Source: Flavobacteriales bacterium UBA6057 (GTDB lineage Bacteria > Bacteroidota > Bacteroidia > Flavobacteriales_G > Salibacteraceae). Taken from it: 64,000 bases of DNA. Shown piece by piece: positions 52,394 to 61,256 of the stretch. Under the pieces are notes generated by a model. That model saw only the letters and a list, made by a program, of their open reading frames with translations, ran no database searches and had not been told where the DNA came from. The DNA is taken from positions 158,474-222,473 of the forward strand of contig DIYJ01000005.1 of NCBI GenBank assembly GCA_002428995.1, read 5' to 3'. Position 1 is the stretch's first letter. Every line of letters starts with the position of its first letter. Made by a program: the position numbers and the translations under genes.

Positions 52394-53932
52394 TCATTCC
52401 GCCTTCATCAAGGCGAGTCCTTCGGGGACGGCATGCCTTCTTCTGAGCACTCCGTCTGAGATTTTGGAGGTGTCTTCTACTCCATAGACCACGGAGAGTG
52501 TGTAATTCTTCCCGTTCAGCTGGTTAGACGCATCGTCTGCTCTTACAGCATAGGCTTGGTAATTGCGCTTGAAGGCTTCATCATCCGGAACAAAGAGGTA
52601 CCAATTGGTAAAACCCCGGATCACAATCCTTCTCACCAACGTGCCGTTGACCTTTCCCGTGTAGTCCACCCACCTCCTACCCGATTCTTCCACAGCGTTT
52701 TCAGGCACAGCCAGTACCACGCGCGAACCACTGATGTTGGATTGCGATTCCATGCGGGGAATGAAAAACTCCATCACATTCCAGGGAATGGAGACACGTT
52801 GGAGGTATTGCGGAACGATTTCCATGTTGCCAAAACTGAGCGATACAAACAGCAGAACGTAGGCGTAGATGACCAGAGAATTCAGGTAGAGCGCGTTGGC
52901 CTTATCAGGGGCTGACAAGAGGAATTTCCACAGGTATGCCACTGCCAGTGCGGTGAGCATGATGTTGATGACCAGGTATTTGAACCGGCCGGAGTTCAGC
53001 TTTACGTTGACATTGAAGAAGGGGGAAATATTCAACAGGTTATTTTTCATGATCACCCATAGTTGCAGTGTACCAATGAGGAATATAGAGGTGATGATGC
53101 TCAGGCCCTTCACCGGTTCGCTGATGAGCCAGAAATCGTAGAATCCATGCGCCAACGAAGCAAGCACCAAGCCTGCGGGCAGAGCCAACCAACGCCAACG
53201 ATGCCTTTTGTAGTTGGCCAACACAATGGTGTAGCACACCACGGAAGTATCAAACATATGTGCCACGCTGGAATAGAGCGCCCGCCCAAACACAGCATTC
53301 AAGCCCGTAGATTGGAGGTAAGTGACATTTTCGATGAAGGCAAAACCGAGCGCGGAAAGCGAACCATAGAGCACGTAGTCAAACGGCTCGTTTACCTGGC
53401 GGGTCACCAGCAAAACCAGCAGGAAGGGCACAATCTTCACCACTTCCTCCAGCAAGCCGATTCGAATCACGCAGTACCACCAATCGTTCCACAGGCTCCC
53501 GTTCAGCACCCAGCCGGTTTCATCAAAGAGCCGATCGCCAATGGGCCATAGCAACATGGTGCTGGCGCAACCCAGCGCAAAGGTCACAAGCATGGCAGCG
53601 GTTCGCTCGCGTTCAAAAATGTCGAGCGCACGCAGGTAGTAAGCCCAACCAAAAGAAATGAGGAGTGCAACGAAGATGCTGGCCCAGAGCAAGGCATAGC
53701 GGTAATCCATCACTTCGCTGATCCAACCGCCCAGATTGCTGTACTGAACAAAGAGCCACGGCAGAGTGAGAATAGCAATGAAGTATGCAAAACCTCTCCA
53801 TTGAGGAGTAGCGATCCACGAACGAAAACGCCCCTCGCCCACACGATAGGCCTCCTTCAACTCGCTTAACCAGCCGCCAATAAAGACAAAGCCAAGCAGC
53901 ACAGAAATGATGTTGAAGATGAGAGAGCCCAT
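52394..53932 (-). CDS. PrsW-type intramembrane protease
   Basis: 512 residues with about ten membrane helices. The PrsW motifs appear in order: EEVVK (LLEEVVKIVPFLL, about 180-184), FAFIENVTYL (about 218) and HGFYDFWL (HxxxD, about 285). A soluble C-terminal 130 residues is added to the usual family core. PrsW of Bacillus cleaves an anti-sigma factor; the substrate here is not known. It is 63 nt downstream of the OxyR-like gene, same strand, and its stop abuts the ABC-F stop (TGATCA). Confidence 0.86.
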   Translation of the reverse strand: MGSLIFNIISVLLGFVFIGGWLSELKEAYRVGEGRFRSWIATPQWRGFAYFIAILTLPWLFVQYSNLGGWISEVMDYRYALLWASIFVALLISFGWAYYLRALDIFERERTAAMLVTFALGCASTMLLWPIGDRLFDETGWVLNGSLWNDWWYCVIRIGLLEEVVKIVPFLLVLLVTRQVNEPFDYVLYGSLSALGFAFIENVTYLQSTGLNAVFGRALYSSVAHMFDTSVVCYTIVLANYKRHRWRWLALPAGLVLASLAHGFYDFWLISEPVKGLSIITSIFLIGTLQLWVIMKNNLLNISPFFNVNVKLNSGRFKYLVINIMLTALAVAYLWKFLLSAPDKANALYLNSLVIYAYVLLFVSLSFGNMEIVPQYLQRVSIPWNVMEFFIPRMESQSNISGSRVVLAVPENAVEESGRRWVDYTGKVNGTLVRRIVIRGFTNWYLFVPDDEAFKRNYQAYAVRADDASNQLNGKNYTLSVVYGVEDTSKISDGVLRRRHAVPEGLALMKAE

Positions 53933-53995
53933 GATTCAGAGACTCGGAATGTACGAAGTGTAGCCGCGCTGAAATGGGTGTTTTTCCGTCACTTT

Positions 53996-54946
53996 TCAGT
54001 TCATGTAGATCTCCACTTTTCGGGTAGCATCGTTGTTCCTGATCTCCTTCGGTAATGCCTCGAGTATCTGTCCCCTCAACGCTTCTATGAGTTTTGTTTT
54101 GGGGCCTTTTTTCCTGGTAACCGTGCTCACCTCTCTCACCGGACGTGTCTGGCCTATGAACTTCACATGATCAAGCTTGGCCTCACTCATCGATGCCAGC
54201 GCAAGCTCGGGGATGATGGTAGAACCGCCCTCCAGCTCAACCAAACGCATCAATGCTTCCAATGAGCCGCTTTCGTAGTTGAAGTTTTGCTGTGCAAAAT
54301 CGGTTTGACGCAGCGAACAGAGATTGAAGGTTTGATTTCGGAAGCAATTCCCTTCGCTCAGTACCCACAGGCGCTCATCGAGGATGTCGCTGATGTCTAC
54401 CGTATTTCCGTGTGCCCTTGCCAATCCCGGAGACATGTAGCAAAGCAGCTGCTCATAGAACAAAGGCTGTTCGCTCACTCCCGGCTCATGCAACGGAGTC
54501 GCCAATACACCTACATCCAACCGCTCGCTCTTCAATCGCTCGATGATCTCTTCCGTTTTGAACTCTGTAATCCGCAGATGAATGCTCGGGTATGCTTCGA
54601 GGAAAGCCCCCAGGAAATGAGGAACAAGGTAGGGTGCCAACGTAGGAATGATCCCTACCCGAAGCTCACCGGAAAGCTCGTCATGTGAGGAGGTAATCAA
54701 TTCATTCAGTTCTCGCAGCTCACCTACCGCTTCACGTGCTTTGGCAAGGACAGACATGCCAAGCTCGGTGAATCGAACCGGGTGCTTCGAACGATCAAGT
54801 AGTTCGATCCCCAGGTCGCTCTCAAGCTTTTTGATCTGAATACTCAAGGTAGGTTGGGTGACGTGGCAATGCTCTGCCGCTTTGCTGAAGCTCCCATGCT
54901 GATGCAAGGCAATCAGGTACTGAAGCTGCTGAATGGTATAGTTCAT
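53996..54946 (-). CDS. oxyR: LysR-type regulator, OxyR-like
   Basis: 316 residues from ATG 54946. N-terminal winged helix (MNYTIQQLQYLIALHQHGSF, TQPTLSIQIKKLE) and a two-lobe effector domain. SEGNCFRNQTFNLC places Cys 201 and Cys 210 nine residues apart, exactly as Cys199/Cys208 of E. coli OxyR, and the GNCFRNQ context is the OxyR type, so peroxide sensing by a disulphide is very likely. It is the last of a possible run AI-2E transporter, BaiN flavoprotein, oxyR. No katG or ahpC gene is next to it in the window. Confidence 0.92.
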   Translation of the reverse strand: MNYTIQQLQYLIALHQHGSFSKAAEHCHVTQPTLSIQIKKLESDLGIELLDRSKHPVRFTELGMSVLAKAREAVGELRELNELITSSHDELSGELRVGIIPTLAPYLVPHFLGAFLEAYPSIHLRITEFKTEEIIERLKSERLDVGVLATPLHEPGVSEQPLFYEQLLCYMSPGLARAHGNTVDISDILDERLWVLSEGNCFRNQTFNLCSLRQTDFAQQNFNYESGSLEALMRLVELEGGSTIIPELALASMSEAKLDHVKFIGQTRPVREVSTVTRKKGPKTKLIEALRGQILEALPKEIRNNDATRKVEIYMN

Positions 54947-55006
54947 ACAAATGCAAAAATACATGTCATAGAGATGAACTATGCGAGATAGAGAAGTAAA
55001 AAAGCA

Positions 55007-56224
55007 CTAACCTGATGCCGCGCTTTTCCCAGCAATCCAGCCGGTGGTCCAGGCTGCCTGGAAATTGAAACCTCCGGTGACTCCGTCAATGTCCAGCACC
55101 TCGCCTGCAAAGAAGAGCCCGGGAAGCTTCTTGCTCTGCATGGACTGCACTTCGATGCCTGCAAGGCTCACTCCACCAGCGGTGACAAACTCCTCCTTGA
55201 AGGTTGTTTTACCCTTCACCACGTAGGTATCATTCAGCAAGTGATTCAGCAGTCGATTCTTTGACTTCGCAGGCAGGTCAAACCAGGTTTTGTTGGGGTC
55301 TATTTCAGATTGAGCGAGTTGGTACTCCCAGAATCGCTGAGGTAACTGAAATGGATTTCGATTGGACACCTTCCGCTTTCCAAGGGTGGGAAGCTCCTCA
55401 TCAAGCAATTCCCTTACCGTATGTTCTTTCCGCTCGCCCAGCCAATTCACCTGTATGGTGAACTGGTAATCCTCTTCCGCAAGATAACGTGCCTCGATAG
55501 CGCTGAGTTTCAAAACAGCTGGTCCGCTCATCCCCCAGTGGGTGAACAACACCGGTCCGAGCGTAGATTCTTTTCGTCCCTGAATTCTCACACTGGCTTG
55601 CTGCACACTTACACCTTGCAGTTGCGTCACGGGATGATCGGGCATGTTGAATGTGAAGAGCGATGGAACGGGACTCATGACTTCCATTCCCAAATCCTGC
55701 AACCATTGGTACGAGTGAGCCTTGGGATGTCCGCCTGTTGTGACAATCACCTTCTGAACGGTCTCTTCCCTGCCCTCGTTGAGTTCTAGTTTCCATTCGT
55801 TTTCGAGTGGAGTCAGAGAACGGACCTCGCTCAACAAGTCGATGGTAACATCCAACCTTCTTGCTGCATCCAAAAGAGCCTGAATAATGGTTTCAGAGCG
55901 ATTGGTGGTCGGGAACATGCGGTTGTCGCTTTCCGTTTTCAGTGCCACTCCTCTGCCCTCAAACCATCGGACAGTATCGTCAACACTGAACTGGGAAAAA
56001 GCCTTTCGCAAAAACTTCTCTCCTCTCGGATAATGCTTGCTGAGTTTTTTGATGTCGCGGCAGTCGTGTGTGACATTGCAACGCCCGCCTCCGCTGATAC
56101 GCACTTTGGCTAGCAGCTTGGAGGATTTTTCAAGAATAATGACCTCAGCATCAGGATTGTGCTGCTTTGCAGACAAGGCGGCAAAAAAGCCTGCCGCCCC
56201 ACCACCAATAACGGCAATCCTCAT
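55007..56224 (-). CDS. BaiN/HI0933-family flavoprotein (NAD(P)/FAD-dependent oxidoreductase)
   Basis: 405 residues. FAD-binding GGGAAGFFAALSA at 8-20, then the family motif KVRISGGGRCNVTHD at about 41-55, a middle insertion with HWGMSGPAVLKLSA near 235-250, and the C-terminal GLFFAGEVLDIDGVTGGFNF plus ATTGWIAG region. This is the HI0933-like family; the bile-acid enzyme BaiN belongs to it but the native substrate here is unknown. It overlaps the AI-2E gene by 4 nt (ATGA). Confidence 0.92.
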   Translation of the reverse strand: MRIAVIGGGAAGFFAALSAKQHNPDAEVIILEKSSKLLAKVRISGGGRCNVTHDCRDIKKLSKHYPRGEKFLRKAFSQFSVDDTVRWFEGRGVALKTESDNRMFPTTNRSETIIQALLDAARRLDVTIDLLSEVRSLTPLENEWKLELNEGREETVQKVIVTTGGHPKAHSYQWLQDLGMEVMSPVPSLFTFNMPDHPVTQLQGVSVQQASVRIQGRKESTLGPVLFTHWGMSGPAVLKLSAIEARYLAEEDYQFTIQVNWLGERKEHTVRELLDEELPTLGKRKVSNRNPFQLPQRFWEYQLAQSEIDPNKTWFDLPAKSKNRLLNHLLNDTYVVKGKTTFKEEFVTAGGVSLAGIEVQSMQSKKLPGLFFAGEVLDIDGVTGGFNFQAAWTTGWIAGKSAASG

Positions 56225-57315
56225 GAAGTTTCTGGATTCTTCTTTTTAGAGGCTATCACGTAGCGATCGTAATACGCCATCAGCAGCATGGTGAGCGGAA
56301 TGCCAATGATGAGTCCAATCAAGCCGAGCAAACTGCCCCAAATGCTGAGGGATAACAGGACAATGGCTGGATTCATTCCTGTGAGATTCCCCATAATGCG
56401 CGGAGTGAGAATGGCATCCTGGATAAGCTGAACGACAGCAAATACAGCCAATACCAGCACGAGCATCAACCAGAAGTTACTGCCCGTTTCCAGTGCGTGC
56501 AATCCTGCCAGAGCCGTTGCGGGTACCAATCCTACCAGTTGCAGGTAAGGCACATAGTTGAGGAAGCCGATGAAAAGCCCCAGCACAATTCCAAAGGGAA
56601 GACCGATGACTTTGAAGCCTATGGCAAACAGAATGGCCACACTGACCACGATCTTGGATTGCGCCCGGAAATATCCGTTCATGCCGTGGTTCAGATCGTT
56701 GACGAGGGTCACCACAAAGCTCTTGTACTTTTCAGGAAGGTATGCCTGCCATCCTCCCGAGAGCCCGTCATAGTCGAGCATGATGAAAACCAAATACAGC
56801 AGGAAGGTAACGATGCCGAACAATGCGCCCAACACCCCAAACACCCCAGCCACAGCATCCCAGACGGTAGAAAGAGCGGAAACGATTTTATCGCTCATGC
56901 CTTCTTGCTGGAGCAGTGCAGCGTAGTCTACTTCATCCATGTATCGTTCAATCTGAGCGGCCCAATCCGCGGGGAGCCATTGTGGAAGCTTCACATCACT
57001 GGCCTGAACGCTTAGCAACTCCTGGAGCTGCAGAACTTCGTCCACCAAGGTTGGAATCAACAAGATGGCAAGTCCGGAGAAGGCCAATAGCACACTTACG
57101 AGCGTAATCCCAACGGATAGCGACCTGCGCTTGGTCCACCGCTCAAACAAGGATACCAGAGGATTGAGAAGGTAAGCCACCAGCCAGGCGAGAAAAAACG
57201 GGGTAAGCACGGAGCTCAGCGTACTGAGCAAGAAGTACAGTCCGGCAATCACCCCGAGAGTGATGAGAATACGAACAATCCGGTCAAGCGTGAAATATGG
57301 CGGCTCCTGGTTCAT
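56221..57315 (-). CDS. AI-2E family transporter
   Basis: 364 residues with the PerM/AI-2E layout: N-terminal helices (IVRILITLGVIAGLYFLLS; FFLAWLVAYLLNPLVSL, the family PxxxA/L region), a large extracytoplasmic domain (about 95-140), then helices through to LLGLIGLIIGIPLTMLLM. Family members export quorum molecules or act in Na+/H+ exchange; the substrate cannot be read. First gene of an operon with the BaiN-type flavoprotein. Confidence 0.92.
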   Translation of the reverse strand: MNQEPPYFTLDRIVRILITLGVIAGLYFLLSTLSSVLTPFFLAWLVAYLLNPLVSLFERWTKRRSLSVGITLVSVLLAFSGLAILLIPTLVDEVLQLQELLSVQASDVKLPQWLPADWAAQIERYMDEVDYAALLQQEGMSDKIVSALSTVWDAVAGVFGVLGALFGIVTFLLYLVFIMLDYDGLSGGWQAYLPEKYKSFVVTLVNDLNHGMNGYFRAQSKIVVSVAILFAIGFKVIGLPFGIVLGLFIGFLNYVPYLQLVGLVPATALAGLHALETGSNFWLMLVLVLAVFAVVQLIQDAILTPRIMGNLTGMNPAIVLLSLSIWGSLLGLIGLIIGIPLTMLLMAYYDRYVIASKKKNPETS

Positions 57316-57340
57316 GGATCAATGTTAAACTTTATTGGAC

Positions 57341-57465
57341 GATCAGATGATTAGATCATTAGACAATTAGATGATGCATCAGAAGGCCGGCTCAACAACA
57401 CCATTAACTAATCATCTCATCAACTGATCATCTGATTATCTGATTACCTGATTATCAAATTATCC
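57341..57465. repeat. AT-rich inverted array of TGATNATC-like units
   Basis: The 57341-57382 part has GATCAGATGATTAGATCATT-like units and the 57407-57465 part the opposite orientation (ACTGATCATCTGATTATCTG). ATCAGATGAT at 57342-57351 pairs with ATCATCTGAT at 57427-57436. It fills the gap between AI-2E and PhzF and touches the end of the PhzF gene. Similar periodic arrays are common in Bacteroidota intergenic DNA. Confidence 0.7.
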
Positions 57466-58248
57466 AACCCTCCCCACGGCAAACTGCTCACAACTGGCTT
57501 TCAGCACTACCCTGTTGTCCTCTATTCCAAACACCATTTCTCCTCCTCGGTCTGATGCCTGGTATGCCTTCAATTCGGTTTTGGACAAGCGTTCCGGCCA
57601 ATACTCTGCGAGCAACACATGAGCAGAACCGGTCGCCTGATCTTCCAGGAAAGAGATGTGTGGAAGCATTACCCTCGAAACGCAGTCATACTCGCTATCC
57701 TCTTCTGCTGGGGCGGTGATCACATATCCAAAAATGTTGGAGGTTCTGAGCGCCTCCCAGTCCGGTGACATCTTCCGAATGGTATCGGGATCCTTAAAGA
57801 CTGCCACTTCCTTATCACTGGAAGTGAAGTAAGCCTCTGGCTGTTCTCCAAAGCCTTTCAGCACGTGTTCAGGGGTGTCTGTTGGTTTCAAGGTGGTTCT
57901 TTGAAAACTCACTTCACACAATGCACCCGACCGCTTGCCGATGATACTTCCACCGGCAAAGTGGAACGTAATCTGATCCCGGCCCAATTCTCTGGTCAGA
58001 ATTTCCGTGGCACCTACAGTACCGTGACCGCACATGTGGATTTCCGCGCTTGGCGCAATCCAGCGGATATCAAAATCTCCATCCTCACGCTGTCGAACGA
58101 AACTCGTAGCTGGCATGTTGAAATCAGCCGCGAGTTCAAAAAGTCTCGCATCATCTGTAATGTCGTCCAACAACAACACACAATTCTGATTGCCTTTGGC
58201 TTGAGATCCCGTAAATACATTGAGCAGGAAAAAATCGTCTGTTCTCAT
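57460..58248 (-). CDS. PhzF-family isomerase
   Basis: 262 residues of the PhzF fold. N-terminal DFFLLNVFTGSQAKGNQNCV, the catalytic Glu region SAEIHMCGHGTVGA (Glu near 69), and the second-half motif DQATGSAHVLLAEYWPE. PhzF enzymes are diaminopimelate-epimerase-like isomerases or hydrolases of small metabolites; the substrate is not evident. The C-terminus ends inside the AT-rich repeat. It is separated from the desaturase gene upstream in the window by a strong terminator. Confidence 0.9.
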   Translation of the reverse strand: MRTDDFFLLNVFTGSQAKGNQNCVLLLDDITDDARLFELAADFNMPATSFVRQREDGDFDIRWIAPSAEIHMCGHGTVGATEILTRELGRDQITFHFAGGSIIGKRSGALCEVSFQRTTLKPTDTPEHVLKGFGEQPEAYFTSSDKEVAVFKDPDTIRKMSPDWEALRTSNIFGYVITAPAEEDSEYDCVSRVMLPHISFLEDQATGSAHVLLAEYWPERLSKTELKAYQASDRGGEMVFGIEDNRVVLKASCEQFAVGRVG

Positions 58249-58262
58249 GGGTTCAAAGCAAT

Positions 58263-58292
58263 AAAAAAGAGCGCTCTAAGGCGCTCTTTTTT
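58263..58292 (-). terminator. intrinsic terminator of the desaturase gene
   Basis: Stem AAAAAAGAGCGC / GCGCTCTTTTTT with loop TCTAAG. It lies between the desaturase stop (58317) and the start of PhzF (58248), so it ends the FKBP-desaturase message. Confidence 0.92.
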
Positions 58293-58316
58293 GTGTGATT
58301 CTATGTTAGAAGCTTG

Positions 58317-59420
58317 TTATGCTGCAACCCCGGTTGTTTCGGGATAGCTCAACTTCTTCAGCATTCGCTGGTGCAGCGAGATCGCGCCTCCGAAGGTTTC
58401 GATACTTCGGTAAGGCAGATTGTACTCTTCAGCCGTTTCTCTCACAATCTTGGAGATGGCTGGATAATGCACGTGACAAATACTCGGGAAAATGTGGTGC
58501 TCAACCTGGTAGTTCAAACCTCCAACAAACCAGGTAAGAATTCTATTTCTCGGAGCGAAATTGCTAGTTGTCTTCAACTGATGACTTTCGTAGCAATCTT
58601 GAATTTCCTTGACCTCATCTGAATCTACAAACTCATGCTCGTCCAGAATGTGAGCTGGCTGGAAGATGGCTGCCAACATCAAACCGCCAATTGCATGCAT
58701 GATGAGGAAACCTCCCAACACCAGAGGCCAGCTGTAACCAAACACAGCGATGGGCAACACCAACATGTATGCGATGTAGAAGACCTTAGAAACCAGAATG
58801 GTCATGAATGCGCCAAAGTAGCTTACTCCCTGACCTTGAATGAGTCCTCGGTCCTGGTACTTCTTCAATCGCACGAAGTCCTTCAAAAGCACCCATGAAA
58901 AGGTCATGAATGAATAGAGGAACCATGCGTAGATGTGTTGGTTTCTGTGACGCTTCTTCCAAGGTTCATCCGGGGTGAAACGGAGGATGTTACCAGCTTC
59001 AAGGTCTTCATCCAAACCACGAATGTTGGTGAAGCTATGGTGCAAAACGTTATGCTGAATTTTCCACGATAGCGCATTCCCTCCAATGAGGTTGAGCGAG
59101 TACCCAAGGGCACTGTTCAACCAGCGCTTGGACGAAAGGGAGCCATGATTGGCATCGTGCATGATAGCGAGGCCAATACCTGCGACTCCGATACCCATCA
59201 GCGTAGAACAAAGAAGGTAGAGCGCTGGAGGTAAGTGGATGGTAGCCATCAACACGTAAGGCCCAAAATAGAGGCTGAACATAACGATCGCCTTGATCGC
59301 CATACGGTAATCTCCCGTTCGTTTCTTGTTATTATCCTCGAAATACTGGTTAACCCGCTGTCTTAGCGCCCTGGCAAATTCTTGATTTGCTTTTCTGTTA
59401 AACTTCGGTGCTGCAATCAA
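58317..59420 (-). CDS. fatty acyl desaturase (front-end/linoleoyl-CoA type)
   Basis: 367 residues, membrane di-iron desaturase. His boxes HDANH (88-92), HNVLHH (123-128) and QVEHH (near 310) are the three needed, and the third box with Q as the first residue is the front-end type. Four helices in two pairs (FSLYFGPYVLMATIHLPPAL; LYLLCSTLMGIGVAGIGLAI). It adds double bonds to fatty acids for membrane fluidity. It follows the FKBP gene by 29 nt and so is probably expressed from the promoter at 59929. Confidence 0.94.
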   Translation of the reverse strand: MIAAPKFNRKANQEFARALRQRVNQYFEDNNKKRTGDYRMAIKAIVMFSLYFGPYVLMATIHLPPALYLLCSTLMGIGVAGIGLAIMHDANHGSLSSKRWLNSALGYSLNLIGGNALSWKIQHNVLHHSFTNIRGLDEDLEAGNILRFTPDEPWKKRHRNQHIYAWFLYSFMTFSWVLLKDFVRLKKYQDRGLIQGQGVSYFGAFMTILVSKVFYIAYMLVLPIAVFGYSWPLVLGGFLIMHAIGGLMLAAIFQPAHILDEHEFVDSDEVKEIQDCYESHQLKTTSNFAPRNRILTWFVGGLNYQVEHHIFPSICHVHYPAISKIVRETAEEYNLPYRSIETFGGAISLHQRMLKKLSYPETTGVAA

Positions 59421-59449
59421 AAGCGTAAAATTTTATGGAACTGTGTTGT

Positions 59450-59878
59450 TTATTGAACGCTAACGATCTGAATTTCGAAGGTCAGATCCTTGCCAGCGAG
59501 AGGATGGTTGGCGTCTAATGTAATGGTTTCCTCAGTCACCTCTGTGACCGTTACGGGGATTTGTCGGCCGTCTTCCAGATTGGAAACTAACCTTTGACCC
59601 TCATGCGGATTGAGCTCTGCGGGAATAGATGAGCGCTCTACCTTGTGAATCAAATCCTCACGAACGGTGCCGTATGCCTTGTCTGCGGGAATGGTGAATT
59701 TTTTGCTCTCCTCTGGCTTCATGCCGATCACTGCTTCATCAAATCCGGGGATCACCTGTCCCCCTCCTACTTTAAAGCTCAATGGCTCACGACCCTCTGA
59801 GGAATCGAATTGTTCTCCGTCAGAAAGTGTGCCTTTGTAATGCAGGGTTACCTGATCGTTCGTCTCAATTGTCTTCAT
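59450..59878 (-). CDS. FKBP-type peptidyl-prolyl isomerase, SlyD-like
   Basis: 142 residues, FKBP fold with the IF (chaperone) domain insertion of SlyD: VTLHYKGTLSDGEQFDSS, VIPGFDEAVIGMKPEE, KAYGTVREDL, then the flap HKVERSSIPAELNPHEGQ and the final ITLDANHPLAGKDLTFEIQI. The His-rich metal-binding tail of E. coli SlyD is missing. Cytoplasmic folding helper. First gene of a two-gene unit with the desaturase, preceded by a strong TTTG-N18-TACCTTTG promoter. Confidence 0.95.
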   Translation of the reverse strand: MKTIETNDQVTLHYKGTLSDGEQFDSSEGREPLSFKVGGGQVIPGFDEAVIGMKPEESKKFTIPADKAYGTVREDLIHKVERSSIPAELNPHEGQRLVSNLEDGRQIPVTVTEVTEETITLDANHPLAGKDLTFEIQIVSVQ

Positions 59879-59928
59879 TCTTATTGTTTAATTGCAGAGC
59901 AGAAACGGCTACCCCGTCAAATGAGCCG

Positions 59929-59958
59929 CAAAGGTAAGGTAATGGCCTGCTGATCAAA
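59929..59958 (-). promoter_or_regulatory. Bacteroidota-type promoter of the FKBP-desaturase operon
   Basis: On the minus strand TTTG (59958-59955), 18 nt spacer, TACCTTTG (59936-59929): a complete match to the -33/-7 elements of Bacteroidota. Start of transcription near 59923 gives a 45-nt leader. Confidence 0.85.
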
Positions 59959-60084
59959 ATTTAATGATCGCTTCATGTTTCAAGGTTTTAGTGTTGACAG
60001 GCCTCGTAACTGCTGCTCGAAAGGAAACAACAACAGAACAGAAAGGTTTCACCAAATCCCTACTCTTAGGGTGTTTCCATGAAA

Positions 60085-60118
60085 AAAGCCTGTTCCATTG
60101 GAGCATGAAACAGGCTTT
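60085..60118 (-). terminator. intrinsic terminator of the SRPBCC gene
   Basis: AAAGCCTGTT / AACAGGCTTT, 10-bp stem with a 14-nt loop; on the minus strand TTTTTT-like tract (TTTTTTC) follows. It lies 26 nt after the stop codon at 60145. Confidence 0.85.
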
Positions 60119-60144
60119 AAAAGTTACGGTTTCAGTATGCTAAA

Positions 60145-61158
60145 TCAGGACTTGACGTGATAAATGATTTTCGTCAGCCATTTGCTTGGATCTTCCTCTG
60201 TTTCAGGGTCGGTGATGTATTGCTCCACTACCGGTCCATTCATTTCCATTCCGTGCCACTCCATGTAGGCCGCGATGGCTTCGTGCGCTTTTACAGACTC
60301 ATCGTAGTTACCATAGTAATCTACCACTAGGCAGTTTCCGCCAAGTTCCGCGGTTTCCATTCCTTCTAAGCTACCTTCAGCCAAAGGCATACCTGCCAGA
60401 ACATCTGCCTGCTGGTTCTCCTCGTCCCACAAAAATGTGACGCTGCATGGAACTCCTGCAGGCTCCATTCCTGCTTTGCCAATGCTTTCAAAAACCATAG
60501 GGAAATTGGTCGCAAAGAAGCTGCTCATCTCTTCCCAACCGATGGTTTCGCGAACTCCAACAACCGTCATTGCTGGCATGTCTTCTGTGTTCACCGTGTA
60601 TCCATCAAATTCGTTGCGCTCTGCCTTCATAGCGCTGACTCGCTCCTGAAGGTTGTTCAGCCCTTTTTCAAAGTCAGGTCCCAGCATGGCGTCCATGTCC
60701 ATGAAAAAATTCATCGCGTTCATAGGAAAAGGTGTCTCGGAATCAAACCCCCAGGTCACCTTGGTTCCACCTTCTGTTTCTTCCAGGTCGTAGGTAGCAT
60801 CCGCTTCTGATTCGAAGGGTTCAATGAAACGAAGCTTCGTTGCGATGTGGTTGGCTTCAATGACTAGCATCTCTTGCTCTCCTTTGCCAACCTCCTCGTT
60901 TCCAGCCCAGCTGTATTTGGAACCTACCGTTCCTGACTCACCTGTATGCTCAAAGGTTTGATTCGGATCAAGCTCAGTCCATGGAGACCATTCCTTCATG
61001 TTCTCAAACGAGCTTACCTGTGGATGTACAAAGTCCATGGGTGCATCGATCACCATGGAACGCTCCACGTGCGTGTGTGTCGGGGCGATCGCTGCAATGA
61101 TCAGGAAGGCCGCTACCAATACGACCACAACCCCAACAATGATTTTAACTGCTTTCAT
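60145..61158 (-). CDS. membrane-anchored SRPBCC plus GyrI-like ligand-binding protein
   Basis: 337 residues from ATG 61158; MLLKLHTL lies upstream in frame. One N-terminal membrane helix (IIVGVVVVLVAAFLIIAAIA). Residues 32-172 are a polyketide-cyclase/START-like SRPBCC domain (HVERSMVIDAPMDFVHPQVS, TKVTWGFDSETPFP). The last 140 residues are GyrI-like (VVGVRETIGWEEMSSFFATN, CLVVDYYGNYDESVKAHEAI). Both bind small hydrophobic molecules; the ligand and role are unknown. Divergent from the M14 peptidase gene. Confidence 0.88.
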   Translation of the reverse strand: MKAVKIIVGVVVVLVAAFLIIAAIAPTHTHVERSMVIDAPMDFVHPQVSSFENMKEWSPWTELDPNQTFEHTGESGTVGSKYSWAGNEEVGKGEQEMLVIEANHIATKLRFIEPFESEADATYDLEETEGGTKVTWGFDSETPFPMNAMNFFMDMDAMLGPDFEKGLNNLQERVSAMKAERNEFDGYTVNTEDMPAMTVVGVRETIGWEEMSSFFATNFPMVFESIGKAGMEPAGVPCSVTFLWDEENQQADVLAGMPLAEGSLEGMETAELGGNCLVVDYYGNYDESVKAHEAIAAYMEWHGMEMNGPVVEQYITDPETEEDPSKWLTKIIYHVKS

Positions 61159-61256
61159 AAGTGTGTGTAGTTTAAGAAGCAATGTTAGAACAATGCCTAT
61201 CTACTTGCAAGCAAGCGGGGTTTTGCGTTGATTTGGTTGTCTTTTTCGCCCAAACA

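Noticed and set aside
2559..60150. TATGCTAAATCAG present at 2559 and at 60137
   Set aside because: One 13-mer shared by two unrelated gaps, without structure or further match; likely chance.
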